From NCBI RefSeq assembly GCF_947507565.1, contig NC_089179.1, positions 1,302,681-1,366,680 of the forward strand: a stretch of 64,000 nt of DNA. The letters are read 5' to 3'. The notes beneath the pieces were generated by a model. The model saw only the letters and a program-made list of their open reading frames with translations, was not told where the DNA came from and searched no databases. Made by a program: the position numbers and the translations under genes. Positions 34,911 to 44,370 of this stretch are shown one piece after another; position 1 is the stretch's first letter, and each line of letters starts with the position of its first letter. This stretch comes from Oscarella lobularis. Lineage: Eukaryota; Porifera; Homoscleromorpha; Homosclerophorida; Oscarellidae.

Positions 34911-36489
34911 TTCGAAGTCGCGCGATAATTCGACTCTTTTGCTGGGAACGTGGAAAGAAGTCGAATCGACGGCGTCGTCAAAGCGACGTCATCGACGCAG
35001 ATCGCACTCGCCGGAAAGAGATCGGCGACGACAACAACAACGACAAAGAAGTCGTTCTCCTTTGCCGCTGCCTGGCAAGCAATCAGACAAAACAGCCGAA
35101 TTGAAACACTATCTGGCCATGTGCCGAAGCATTGCCGAGAAAGAAGTGACGGCGGCACGCGACTTGGCGACTCAGTACTACAACCCGTCGATGGTATACG
35201 CTGCCACGCGTCATCCGTTTGCCGTCGGCGACAATCGTCCGGCTCCGCCGGCGCCCGTTCCTAGCACGGTTGACGTTTTGGAGCAGATACGACGACGCAT
35301 CAACGTGCAGAGCATGGATGCGGCGAGTTTGACTGATCTGTTTCCTGTTTCGTGCGGCGTTGAGCATCGCGACAATCCCGCGTCGTCGTCGATGTCGTCT
35401 GCGACTTCTGCTAATGACGTTTCTTCAATGGCAGAGAAGTCTGTTGTTGATCAGTTAGTGAGTAAACGGTTTCTTGCCCAGCGTCGACTTCAATTTGATC
35501 CGTATGATTACATTGCTCGTCAAACTTTGACGGAGGTAGAAAGAGAGGTAGGAAGGGAGCGACGTAGGGTGGATTGGCTGCTTTCAAGTCTAATTTTAGT
35601 TAGATAAAATAAAAAGTAAGGAGACGGTGGAAGCTCAAAAATCTGCTTCCATTACTACTAATGCCAAGAGCGTTCAGCCTCAAATGCTTACTCCAGAAGA
35701 GTTGGCGAGCGGAAGGCAGGCTTGGGCCAAGAAGGTACATGCCACTGTAAATAGGTAGAGATTGTAAATTAATAGAGTAGTCACACAGTTTCTTTAATAA
35801 ATTTGCAGTAGAATCTCTAGGCCTCTATATGGTAGACACTTTTGGTAGATAAATTGTACTTGCCTTTTCTCTAGGATCAATTTTCGTCTCTGCAGCCAGT
35901 GAAGAGTGGTGTCGGCTTGCGAATACTGCACAAAATGGGCTGGAGAGAAGGCCAGGCGCTGGGTAAATCAGGCAAGGGAGCAATCTGCCCTTTGGAAGTA
36001 GCAGTCAAGTTTGACAGAAAAGGTATAGAGCTGTGAAACTACCGTTATCATCATTCCGTACATTCGTCCTCTCCAGGCTTGTCATCTGAAGATGAGGTGA
36101 TCTCAAAGAAGAAAAGCAAACCAATTCAACTAGAAGGCAAGCGTAGAAACCAACATACCGTTAGTCATTTTTGTTTTCTCTGTACCAGGTCGACATCCCG
36201 TTTCGGTTCTCATGGACACGTGTGCGCAACGACAATGGCCTCCACCACTATTTGTATTGGCGGTTGATGAAGGCCTTGCTCACGCTAAAGATTTTCAATA
36301 CAAAGTAGATTCCCTTACAGATAGCGACTTTGTCGTTCATTCTCTCCTAAGGTCTATGTTCGCGATTCTGAATTTCGTCCAAAGTCGTTGGCACACAATA
36401 AGAAGGAAGCGAAGATGGATGCTGCAGTAGCCGCGCTACTGGGCCTCGGCATCGTCACTAGTGACCAGATTGAGAAATTGAAAAGCTGA
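34312..36489 (+). CDS. SON: SON-like splicing co-factor (G-patch and dsRBD)
   Basis: Six exons (34312..35547, 35600..35734, 35875..36022, 36077..36136, 36189..36304, 36352..36489) join in frame to give 610 residues. The N-terminal region is RS/His-rich (a run of His-Arg), then has a long polyproline stretch and RSHSPERDRRR-type repeats. A G-patch follows (GVGLRILHKMGWREGQALGK, ~465-505). The C-terminal double-stranded RNA-binding domain begins GRHPVSVLMDTCAQRQWPPP and ends NKKEAKMDAAVAALLGLGI. G-patch followed by this dsRBD is diagnostic of SON, a nuclear-speckle protein that promotes splicing of weak introns. The vertebrate protein's huge repeat region is absent. The exon 4 to 5 intron uses a GC donor (AAG|GCAAG). 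The gene is convergent with the selenoprotein gene, whose SECIS lies just beyond this stop. Confidence 0.92.
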
Positions 36490-36555
36490 TTTTGCCATTA
36501 GATAACCTAACGTGAAAACAAGAGAGTGGTTAAGTCTCGATCGCATTTAGAAACA

Positions 36556-36635
36556 CCGCACAAACTTTAATCAAACTCAAAAGCGGACCCTTAGAGGATC
36601 TTTCGCCATTAAGTTGTCATTAGTGTGGACGTTTC
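36556..36635 (-). promoter_or_regulatory. SECIS element (form II) in 3' UTR of FrnE-like selenoprotein
   Basis: On the minus strand, about 60 nt past the TAG stop, TGAC (36616..36619) faces TGAT (36570..36573), the non-Watson-Crick quartet core. After TGAC come 12 nt (AACTTAATGGCG), then an unpaired AAA (36601..36603). A mini-hairpin GATCC-TCTAA-GGGTC follows, and CGC closes against GCG on the other side of the AAA bulge. AACTTAAT pairs with the GAGTT side in helix 2. Below the quartet CCACAC can pair with GTTTGTG-side bases in helix 1 with a small bulge. Quartet, 12-nt spacing, AAA bulge and apical mini-stem are the hallmarks of form-II eukaryotic SECIS elements. Ends of helix 1 are approximate. 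Confidence 0.82.
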
Positions 36636-36678
36636 TCAGAATACATAAACACCAACAGCAAATGAGGGACGCCAAGCG

Positions 36679-37672
36679 CTATAGCTGTCCACTGGGGTTT
36701 TCCGAACTGAGAAGACCTTCAAAAACGCTGGAAAAGACATCAGGTGGTTGAGCTCCTGATAATTCAAAGGTTCGACTGTTTGGCGTGCTAATCTGGAAAT
36801 GGGGCACACCACTGATTCCTATAAATCAAAGCTGTTCCCCCCTTCATCGAGTCTCTCTCGTCCTCCTTTCATACGTTTAACGTTCGTGGATGCCATTAGC
36901 ATTGCATCCACCTTTCCGATGATGTCCCTGTCTTCCAGAGCGGCACGAGCCTCGCTGCCGTCGAGTTCAACCTCTTTGGCAGCGTCAACGAGAACGCCAG
37001 CATCGTTCACGTCTTTTCCTTCAGCAAAATGATACCTAGACCCAAGCATACGATGCAAGGCAAAATACGCCTTTTAGTTCTACATTGGGAGGGACTCATG
37101 GTACAGCTAATAAAATGCACTAGAAATGAGAAGGGTGCTGTAAATTGAAAAAAAAACCTTCATAGGACCTGAAAAGAACTTCGGCCAATGAATTTTGCTT
37201 ATCAAGCCCTTTTCCCGCGGCCCATTCCAAAAGAATGTGGGATCTCTTCGTATTGACCGTCTTCTTCACTCCGTCGAACTTCAAACCCTAGAAAAGGAGA
37301 CCAAGCAGTGAACCGATGACTGCAACAATCACGGTAGCATTCTTACCAATGGAGCTCCCGCTTTGGCGAAGCGCGTTTCGCCCGGATTTCTCGCCATAGC
37401 GGCGCCGCGTTCGCCGAACTTTTCTCTGTAGTGATCCTCGAGAAGTCGGCCTTCTTCTCGCATATGCGGATTGAGCTGAAACGGGAGCCATTTCACTTTG
37501 AAGTCGATCCGATCGGCGTGCTTTTTCGTGGCAAGTTCGAGGTGGCGTTTCCCCACCCAGCACCTTGCATGACAAAGCCGTCGCAACGCTTCTCCCATGT
37601 GCAGAGCAGCTCTTACCAAGGTCAGACGGTGTCTGACGTCACCTTGATGTTTAGAAGAGCTCTCGAACTCAT
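36679..37672 (-). CDS. DsbA/FrnE-like thiol oxidoreductase, candidate selenoprotein (UPWC active site)
   Basis: Five exons (37617..37672, 37347..37563, 37169..37287, 36875..37035, 36679..36818) join in frame to give 230 residues, a normal length for FrnE-like DsbA-family proteins. The thioredoxin-like beta strand ALLNIKVTSDTV leads into TGA-Pro-Trp-Cys-Trp-Val-Gly-Lys-Arg. Residue 17, where the first active-site Cys of CPWC should be, is an in-frame TGA. The Trp codon is split by a 53-nt intron with a GTAAGA donor, so no reasonable alternative splice removes the TGA while keeping CWVGKRHLELA. Later landmarks are KWLPFQLNP, the helical insert, and the cis-proline motif GVPHFQI (~188-194). The family catalyses dithiol-disulfide exchange or related isomerase reactions. 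With selenocysteine at 17 and the SECIS in the 3' UTR, UGA recoding is expected. Confidence 0.88.
37622..37624 (-). other. in-frame TGA, predicted selenocysteine codon
   Basis: TGA (TCA on plus) is codon 17 of the FrnE-like gene, directly preceding CCT TG|G TGC (Pro-Trp-Cys). The frame is open on both sides, and homology to the DsbA/FrnE active site continues across it. Confidence 0.85.
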
Positions 37673-38925
37673 CCGAAAGACAGAAATTGTGGTGGACAAC
37701 GATGGAGTAGCGGAATGACTCACGGAAAATAACGCGCGCTCTGATGACGCGCAGGGTACCAAGAATTCTCTAATTACATAGTAGATGTAAATTTTTTTCA
37801 ATTTGCTTTGTTGTCTCCAGCATGTCTCCAGTAACAGATGATGCTCCACTAAATTGTTTGAGTTGGTAGCGACAATACGAATAGGACTAAAATTGATCGA
37901 GGCTTGTACGTATAGTCTTATTGGTTTCAGTTCCTTCAAGTTTTAACGGTGGACGCAATGGATTTTAAGAGAGGGGCCGGCTCAAGATCGCGGCAGGACG
38001 GTAGATTAGAAAAGTGGGGCCCCCTTACTTGGCCACGTGGCTGCTACAAGTTCAAAAACGCGTTGTTTGACCGCCAGAAGGCAAAAAACGCGTTCTTTTG
38101 ACTTGGAGAACCTTTTTAAAAAGTAAAAAAACTCGACACCCGATATCAAACCACACAGAAGACGGTGCTATGGAGGTTTATCCGATATCAGAATGCCTTG
38201 CTCTCGTCATTGCTAGGAAGGCAATCCATGCCCTTGTCAAGTGAGGAAATTGACCAGCCACCGGGCTATAATGGTCACACCTTGGGGAGAGTTACCTGCT
38301 CCCTTCTATCCTAGCTCTGAGAACTCTGATTGTTGATGTACGAGCTGGCTATTTATACTCGGAGAGGCGGGGCCTGATTTGTGCCGCAGCTTTACAGCAC
38401 GACAATGCGCGTCGTTTCGAACTAGAAACCAATGCGAATCGACTGAAAATTGGATTCTACTATCGTTTCAAAGGAAATTTCGTCGCGATTCGGTTTCTAT
38501 ACGCGAAGAAATGGTGAACGAAGGAGGAGCTAACAGAAAATGACATAATTGTATGACATCATTGTCTGATGCAAGAAGATACGCAATACGGTTGAATACG
38601 CTTCGAAACGCGTTCTACGACGAGGAAAAGCACGAAATAGGTCACGAAGTAAATTCTATGCCATTCTAGAATCGTTGGGTCGCTACTTGGACGCGAAAAA
38701 GCGAACAAATACGTGCAGTGACGTTCGTAGATGCTTGGTCAGCAAAATTCAATGCAGGGTGTCCTTCCGGCTCTCTATCGGAGAATCTCTAACTAATCGA
38801 ACGTTGGCGAACTCACAAAGCATTCGTTTAGGCTACTGACTACGAGCCAGAATCGCTCATAATCGAACGGGTCCACGTGCACGTCGTGCACGTCGTGCAG
38901 TCGCGCCAATCCGGGCCCAACGAAC
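37673..38925. other. intergenic, no gene recognised
   Basis: About 1.25 kb separates the selenoprotein and LCMT1 starts, which are divergent. It is larger than most gaps here. I see no exon with protein similarity, no tRNA-like cloverleaf and no tandem repeat; promoters of both flanking genes should lie within it. Confidence 0.4.
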
Positions 38926-39855
38926 ATGGCGGATGGAGTCGCAGCCACAAACGAAGATGCGACGGCATGCAAGCGCTTTGCCGTCGACAAAGGCTACTGG
39001 GACGATCCGTTCATCGCATCTCTCAGCAGACCAGCCCAACGAAAGTCTCCAGAAATCAGTCGCGGCTACTACGCGCGAATCAAAGCAATCGAAACGCTCG
39101 TTCTCCGCTTCCTATCGCGCGCAGGACGCGCAGAGGCTCAGATCATCTCACTGGGAGCCGGATTCGACACGCTCTATTGGCGCTTGTGCGCCAACGAACG
39201 CGAGCCGCGTCTCTACGTGGAAATCGACGTTCCAAGCGTCGCACGTCGCAAGCAGGCCTACTGCCAATCGAAAGCCAATCTCGGGAGCGTACTGCGCGGT
39301 TCCGTGAGCGTCGACGCTCTAGGATTGCACAGCAGCGGCTATCACTTGGTGGGCGTCGATATAACGGACGTGGAGACGTTGGAGAAAGTCGTCGCCTCTC
39401 TCGAGATATCGAGAGAGCTTCCGACGTTGATTTTAGCCGAGTGCGTGCTCGTCTATCTCGAACCGGCGCGATCGAGACGCTTGATTGCATGGGCCGGGCA
39501 ATATTTCTCCGTCACTTCGATTTTCATTAATTATGGACCGGTGAACGTTTGCGATCGGTTTGGACGCGTCATGGTGGAGAATTTGAGAATGAGAAGGGCG
39601 GCGTTTTTGGGCGCTGACGACTGTACCGATTTGGAAAAACAACGAGAGGTCTTCGTAGAGTGCGGCTGGGAGGAATCGCGCTCTGTGGACATGCTTGAGG
39701 TCTACGGCACTCTTCCACAAGAGGACGTGCAACGAATCGAAAGATTGGAATTCTTAGATGAGAGGGAGTTGCTTGAACAGCTTCTGCAGCACTATAGTGT
39801 TAGTTGGGCTATTCGCGATGTGACCAAAATAGGTTTGTCTGAAATACAGATCTAG
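38926..39855 (+). CDS. LCMT1: leucine carboxyl methyltransferase 1 (PP2A methyltransferase)
   Basis: Single open frame of 309 residues. The class I SAM-dependent methyltransferase core shows AQIISLGAGFDTLYWRL (motif I), LYVEIDVPSVARRK with the conserved acidic residue, VGVDITD, and LILAECVLVYLEP (motif IV). SPEISRGYYARIKAIE at the N-terminus is typical of LCMT1 rather than LCMT2. LCMT1 methylates the C-terminal leucine of the PP2A catalytic subunit in the cytosol, which controls assembly with B-type subunits. Length matches the family. The gene has no introns although most neighbours of this size do. Confidence 0.92.
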   Translation: MADGVAATNEDATACKRFAVDKGYWDDPFIASLSRPAQRKSPEISRGYYARIKAIETLVLRFLSRAGRAEAQIISLGAGFDTLYWRLCANEREPRLYVEIDVPSVARRKQAYCQSKANLGSVLRGSVSVDALGLHSSGYHLVGVDITDVETLEKVVASLEISRELPTLILAECVLVYLEPARSRRLIAWAGQYFSVTSIFINYGPVNVCDRFGRVMVENLRMRRAAFLGADDCTDLEKQREVFVECGWEESRSVDMLEVYGTLPQEDVQRIERLEFLDERELLEQLLQHYSVSWAIRDVTKIGLSEIQI

Positions 39856-40044
39856 AATATTGATTTTGGGTATTTCCTAATTAAAAGAGAGTGATATTTT
39901 CTCACATGTGAATGCAGACAGCGTCTGCATTCCCGTCGCGTTTTGGCTGTAATATTCTTGTGGTCACTTCTTAGTAATAGACAATAAAAGACTAATCCCT
40001 TGCCATTCTTGCTACGTTTTTTCATTCATATCTGAAGAGCAATA

Positions 40045-40147
40045 TTGCTTGGCCTCCTGGCGCGGAAAAAGGCTGTTGAATCAACAAAGAGCATGATGAA
40101 TATTTGGCACGGCTGGGGTACAATGAGATGTCAGAGAGTGAGTGAAT
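40045..40147 (+). pseudogene. relic of a kinase-like gene family
   Basis: The sequence from about TTGGCCTCCTGGCGC through CAACAAAGAGCATGATGAATA to CAATGAGATGTCAGAG aligns by eye with the minus-strand exon at 52533..52718, which encodes EHDQYFLSKHLSWLG-type sequence. Frames do not stay open, so this is a degenerate fragment lying upstream of the CatSper4 gene. Confidence 0.5.
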
Positions 40148-40307
40148 GAACAGTAAACAGTCTGCTGAACAGTGCATAATTGAACGGTTGCAACTGTTTT
40201 GTTCCGTTATTGTGTTGCAATATCACTGCAAAGAGCCTGTACATTGATATCTCTCTCAGTCCTCTGATGTAAAGCACATTGAAACCCGGACATATCTAAA
40301 TTCATTC

Positions 40308-42319
40308 ATGGACAGGTGAGTAAGTTCAAGACGGGATTGAATTAGGAAGGCCCACTTCTCTAGGTTTCCTTTCTTGAAATCAAATGAGAGACCTTCGCAA
40401 ACAGAGGAAAAAGACTCGCCCGTACTTGTAATAAGAGATATTCTCCCACATTCTTGATTGAAGTTGTGTAGCTTTCACAAACTGAAGTAGTTCGCGAAAG
40501 GCTACAATGGCGCCAAATCCTCAGTCGGAAAAACGTTGGGAAAATGGTCAATAGCTGGCAATTTCGAGCAGTCGTTCTGCTGTCAATATTTTTCAACGCT
40601 GTCATTATTGGAGTGGAAACTAACGTCGAACTGGTACTAGATAAGCCGCTTTCGCTTCTGACTCACTAAAAACGCCAACATGGCGTGTCTTCAGGCAGAA
40701 AAGCACAGCACGTTATTTACTGTACTGGATGAGTTTCTCTTGAGCATAGCCGTCGTTGAAATAGCGCTCAAGTGGTATTCAAACTTTCTCCTCTTCTGGA
40801 AGTCTGGCTGGAATGTTTTTGACTTCTTTGTCGTCTTCGTATCCGTTCTGATTCCGGGTAACAAAGTCTTTGTGCCACCAGTTAATTATCCAACTTCTGT
40901 ACGTAGCTTTCACATTTATTACTGATGCGAAATTCTTTCGAGCAATCAAAGTCATGAGATCACTTAGGCTTCTGCGCGGGTAAGAGCATACGTGAGAAAA
41001 AATGAGTCATATAACACATTAGGATCAACGTCCTCCCTGGCCTGCAGCTAGTCGTTCAAACTGTTCTCCAATCAGTGTCAGGTACAGCAGTCTTTGCAAG
41101 TCAGGATACGACACAAAAGTTGTTGAGTAGATATGGCTAACATATTACTGTTACTGGTCATTGTCATGTTTATTTTCGCCATTGTTGGCGTTTCATTTTT
41201 TGGAGAATACAGCTATGAAAACTTCGGAGAGTTGCCTCAAGGTTAGATGCAGGATTACTAGAAGAAACGTATTTTTATTGATGGACACAGCTATGTTTAC
41301 ATTATTTATCTGCGTTACTCAAGACGGATGGATGGTCATATTTGAAAAACTCCGAGTTAATCATATGATAGAAATGTTACTGCCAGTAGCAAGCTCCATT
41401 TAGGCTAAAGGACAATATGTAACAGCAGCCATTTACTTCACAATTTTCATCACAATTGGAGCATTTGTGTTTGCAAATTTAATAGTGGCCGTCGTTGTGA
41501 CCAATCTGGTAATGAAACGGTTGTACCTGGCTGGTTTACATCACAATTAAAACGTTAGGAAGCTTCAGTGGCCCAACAGCAGAAGCAAGGCACTGAACAA
41601 CAGTCTTCAGACACAGAAAACGGTATGATACATGTCTACGAAGTGGCTGCGTCTATTCTAACGTCCTGTTCAGTTAAAGCCACGGAAAATCAGGTAGCTG
41701 AACTGCCAAAAGTGTCTCAGACGCCATTCGAAATATCTGTACTCACAAATAGACTATCCACTTACCAATTGAACCTGACTATTTAGCAATTTCACAAAAA
41801 TCTCTCTTCTAAAAAATTGGAGAACTACTTTCTGGTCCTGAGTGCTATAGAAGACAACCTACATCGCTTCAAATGCCTAAAAGACGAACTATCACAGGTA
41901 CGAAAGACAAAAGTATCACATATTTGCTCCTTTTCACATTGTTTAGATTCTGTATAAGCTCAAGCATGAGAACAGCCACAATGCCAGCCCGCATCGAATA
42001 CACTCGGACGCAAATCAACCGATTTCTCCTAGTCCAATAGAAGCACGTAGAAGTAGCCAACCAATTGCACCGACCTTAAGCCACCACGCAAGGAAAGCAA
42101 GCATTGCACTCAGGGTACTATTTGGTGCACCCATTCACCCCGCAGCTATTCTAGTTTAACCAGGGACCGAAAACTGGAGACCTCCTTTCTGATTTCGTCA
42201 TGCTCAACAGAAAAAAGAAGATTGATTCAATGTGTGCAACAAACATGGAAGACTTGATGAGGCAAACAGCAAAGGCTCTCTTCATAGCCCCGCTGAAGGA
42301 GGCAAGTCGAAGTTTCTAG
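40308..42319 (+). CDS. CATSPER4: CatSper4-like sperm cation channel subunit
   Basis: The first exon is just ATGGACAG (40308..40315); exons 40364..40427, 40472..40633 and 40695..about 40902 follow in frame. Six-transmembrane single-repeat voltage-gated channel: S1 (FRAVVLLSIFFNAVIIGVET), S2-S3 (GWNVFDFFVVFVSVLIPG), an S4 with spaced arginines (KVMRSLRLLRG), S5 (ANILLLLVIVMFIFAIVGVS), the pore AMFTLFICVTQDGW with the CatSper T-x-D-x-W selectivity motif, and S6 (YFTIFITIGAFVFANLIVAV). The C-terminal tail has a coiled-coil (LVLSAIEDNLHRFKCLKDEL) and a Ser/Arg-rich end. The pore and S6 match CatSper4 best, a pore subunit of the calcium channel of the sperm flagellum. The intron around S3-S4 (about 40903..40942) is tentative, and it would remove a FFRA stretch. 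Confidence 0.87.
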
Positions 42320-42456
42320 TAGATGGAATCAATGGCAACTGCATGGCACTAGAACGAACGGACCTATGCCTAATACTAGCTCTACTACGAATGAAGTCTA
42401 TCTACGTTTTCATGACAGGTTTGGAAAGTAGGAAGCTTTATTCATTCAGTAAGGAA

Positions 42457-43558
42457 CTAGAATTCCATTCGATGAGGATACTGTCCCTTTGATAGGCCAA
42501 ACTGGCAACGCAGATAGGATCGCAATTGCGGAACTTTCTTGATGGCTTCAATGACTTGCGCATCGACGGTCTTCTGGTTCTCAACGAGCGATGGCTTGGG
42601 CTTGTGAGCCTAGAAGAAAAAAAAAGAGAGGAGAATTAGAGAGACAAAACAGATGAGAGAAGACGTTTGCAAGCAAGGTAGCGGCTCAGAACACTTGAAT
42701 CATCAACGAATAAATCAGAAGGTGTCCTAAGCTTAGATCATCCCAGCCAGACACGGTTGCTCTTTTCTAATATTCAAAGAGCAACCGTGTGCATCTTATC
42801 TTCTTAAAGACGTACGTCTTCTTCGTTCTGCTCAAACATATCTTCATCCTTCTTCTTCTTCCTTCTCTTCTCCCTCTTGAAAAAGTCGTCCGTGAGTTCG
42901 GCCGGTATTTTGACTCCTTTCAGATCGACGGTCATCTTCGTGGCAATAACGTAGGCTTGATCGACGCGACGCAATGGACAGCCATTCACTTTGTACGGAC
43001 CTAAGCGAAACATAACCCCCAACTCTCAAAAATCAGACTTCTGTAGCGGACCAGTGACTAAGAGAAGCCCCGATGGCAATTGCTTCAAAAAAACAACCCT
43101 CTGCAGAAAAAAATTGAAAATAAAAAAATAAAAAAATGATCGATTCGACCTTTCCACGCTGGTGTCCCGACAATATTATGAGAATCGTGCCCGGTGTGAT
43201 GGACTGGCGCAGTTTCGCCGTTTTAGGAATCTTTCGTGTCTTTCGCGGCCTTCGCACGTCTTCCGTTGGATAATAGCGAGACTAGAATGACGTGCGCGCG
43301 TCGAGGAGGGGAAGAAGGGCGCGAGAGGATTCGTCGGCTTACTCTTCGTATCAGGGGAACGATTCGCTTTCCTCCGTTCTTGTCTCCGCGCACGGGCTTC
43401 TCTTTAAAGCGCTCCTGCTTCACTTCTTTCTTCGCTACGGTGATTTTCTTCTTCTTGTACAACGCCTTCTTTCGGTACATCACGGAGCGGCTGTATCGCG
43501 ACACGCCGCCTGGGAGAAGGTAATTGCGCGAGCTGTGCGGCTTCTTCGAATTCTCCAT
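42457..43558 (-). CDS. RPL6: 60S ribosomal protein L6 (eL6)
   Basis: The ATG at 43558 opens [18 protein letters not shown], then [18 protein letters not shown] and [11 protein letters not shown]. Following exons give [21 protein letters not shown] (the KOW/SH3-like core), [31 protein letters not shown] and the C-terminus [20 protein letters not shown] ending MEF at 42457. All blocks correspond to eL6 of the large cytosolic ribosomal subunit. Introns are short (about 60-190 nt). The gene is divergent from UBE2T with 188 bp between start codons, typical of a housekeeping bidirectional promoter. Confidence 0.93.
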
Positions 43559-43746
43559 TTCGGTTTTGCGATGATTGGCAAGAGGATTGGCGTGAAAACG
43601 ACGGATTCTATCGGCGTGCTTCTATTCTTCGTTGGCTGCCGAGCGTGCGCACACGAGATCGCGAAGGCGCAGTAGCGCGCGATAACTCCCTGGAACGAAA
43701 TCAACAAAATTGCCGTTTACTGAAAGCACCAACGCTTCAGTAGTTT
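43559..43746. promoter_or_regulatory. bidirectional promoter interval, RPL6 / UBE2T
   Basis: 188 bp lie between the minus-strand ATG of RPL6 and the plus-strand ATG of UBE2T, so both promoters must be here. A pyrimidine-rich initiator as in other ribosomal protein genes is not clearly distinguishable. Confidence 0.4.
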
Positions 43747-44310
43747 ATGCAGTGTCATACAAGGCTCAAGCGAGAGCTAAAATCTCTCTCCGAATCGCCG
43801 CCGCCCAACGTTTCGTGTTGGTTGAACGAAGACTCGCTCAACACGCTCACAGCGAGTCCGATTAGAGCTCAGCTACGTCTAAACCACGGCAAAAATCTTT
43901 TGTATGTCCTAGAAATCATCGGCCCCCCTTCTACTCCGTACGAAAAAGGCGTTTTCACACTTCACATCGCCATTCCCGATCGCTATCCGTTCGAACCGCC
44001 GCGAATTCGCTTCACAACACCCATCTATCATCCCAACATCGACGACGCCGGTCGAATATGCTTGGACCTGCTCAAAATGCCGCCAAACGGCGCCTGGAAG
44101 CCGGCCGTCAACATAGCCGGTCTCCTCTCTTCTATATTCCTTCTCATGTCTGATCCCAATCCCGATGACGGACTCATGTTCGATATAGCGCGTCAATATA
44201 AAACCGATAAGGGCGCCTTTACTCGCAAGGCGAGAGAATGGACGCAGAGACATGCGATGAAGGAGACGAGCGACGATGAACCCCAAAGCAAATGTCCTAG
44301 ACTAGATTAG
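43747..44310 (+). CDS. UBE2T: ubiquitin-conjugating enzyme E2 T
   Basis: Single exon of 187 residues. A complete UBC fold is present: HPN at 95-97, catalytic Cys105 in GRICLDLLKMPPNGAWKPA, and the C-terminal helices. The insertion-free KMPPNGAWKPAVNI region and the basic tail (HAMKETSDDEPQSKCPRLD end) match UBE2T, the E2 that works with the FANCL ligase to monoubiquitinate FANCD2/FANCI in interstrand crosslink repair in the nucleus. Length is close to human UBE2T (197). The gene is intronless here. It is convergent with USP30, 60 bp apart. Confidence 0.92.
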   Translation: MQCHTRLKRELKSLSESPPPNVSCWLNEDSLNTLTASPIRAQLRLNHGKNLLYVLEIIGPPSTPYEKGVFTLHIAIPDRYPFEPPRIRFTTPIYHPNIDDAGRICLDLLKMPPNGAWKPAVNIAGLLSSIFLLMSDPNPDDGLMFDIARQYKTDKGAFTRKAREWTQRHAMKETSDDEPQSKCPRLD

Positions 44311-44370
44311 ACTACGAATGACTTCAGGTTGCAACTACGTGCTTTAGATAAGACTAACTAGTTATAATTT

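Noticed and set aside
37622-37624. TGA as a pseudogene-causing stop in the FrnE-like gene
   Set aside because: All other exons, splice sites and motifs are intact, the TGA replaces exactly the redox Cys, and a SECIS follows.
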